Assembly: GCA_031271475.1 (NCBI GenBank)
Contig: JAISVP010000186.1
Location: 1 to 5,517, forward strand
Reading direction: 5' to 3'
Length of the DNA: 5,517 nucleotides
From: Oscillospiraceae bacterium
Lineage (GTDB): Bacteria; Bacillota; Clostridia; Oscillospirales; Ruminococcaceae
This document shows, in pieces, positions 5,471 to 5,517 of this stretch; positions within the stretch are counted from its first letter, which is position 1, and each line of letters starts with the position of its first letter. The position numbers were made by a program, and so were the translations under genes. The notes beneath the pieces were generated by a model that was given only the letters and a program-made list of their open reading frames with translations, did not search any database and was not told the DNA's origin.

Positions 5471-5515
5471 TACCGCCCGCATATGCCTTACACACGGCAT
5501 CATATGCGGGCGGTA
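5471..5515 (+). terminator. Strong hairpin after the deacetylase gene, probable terminator
   Basis: TACCGCCCGCATATG (5471-5485) pairs perfectly with CATATGCGGGCGGTA (5501-5515), a 15-bp stem around a 15-nt loop. The loop can pair CC/GG internally. Only TT follows before the window ends, so the T-run needed for a certain terminator cannot be judged. It could also serve a convergent gene beyond the edge. Confidence 0.6.
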
Positions 5516-5517
5516 TT

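Overview
The window looks like chromosomal DNA of an endospore-forming member of the Clostridia. A gut-type Oscillospiraceae/Ruminococcaceae genome is my best inference. The reasons are a clear spoIIP sporulation gene, strong AGGAGG-type ribosome binding sites, moderate GC with AT-rich intergenic tracts, and a phosphoglycerate-mutase-like protein of the archaeal type. No insertion sequence, phage gene or CRISPR array is visible.

Left part (1-2227), + strand: a densely folded leader is followed by pyrE (orotate phosphoribosyltransferase). Three bases after it comes an apgM-type gene (cofactor-independent phosphoglycerate mutase, or the related putative homoserine kinase). The leader holds a perfect four-way-junction palindrome at 36-117. 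The 3' flank of the operon holds a second, less regular group of hairpins (2048-2137) and a terminator at 2186-2227 that should work in both directions.

Middle part (2228-2563): tRNA-Arg(CCG) with an encoded CCA lies on the - strand, with its own promoter and AT-rich upstream tract. Facing it is a perfect-consensus + strand promoter (TTGACA, 17 bp, TATAAT). Its transcript would be antisense to the tRNA before reaching the next protein gene.

Right part (2564-5517): a permuted NlpC/P60-like putative cysteine hydrolase on + converges on a - strand pair, spoIIP followed by a small single-pass membrane protein. The 3' ends of the convergent genes overlap, and the + strand terminator is embedded in the first codons of the small gene. 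SpoIIP is a spore-engulfment peptidoglycan hydrolase. Divergent from it is a membrane-anchored NodB-type polysaccharide deacetylase, and an 11-bp perfect inverted repeat sits between the two starts. Three genes (the NlpC/P60-like protein, SpoIIP and the deacetylase) plausibly act on cell wall or cortex peptidoglycan. Their joint role in sporulation is inference. A strong hairpin at the right edge closes the deacetylase gene.

No large novel system is evident. The most unusual structures are the fully paired four-way palindrome, the face-to-face promoters around the tRNA, and the terminator buried in a coding sequence.
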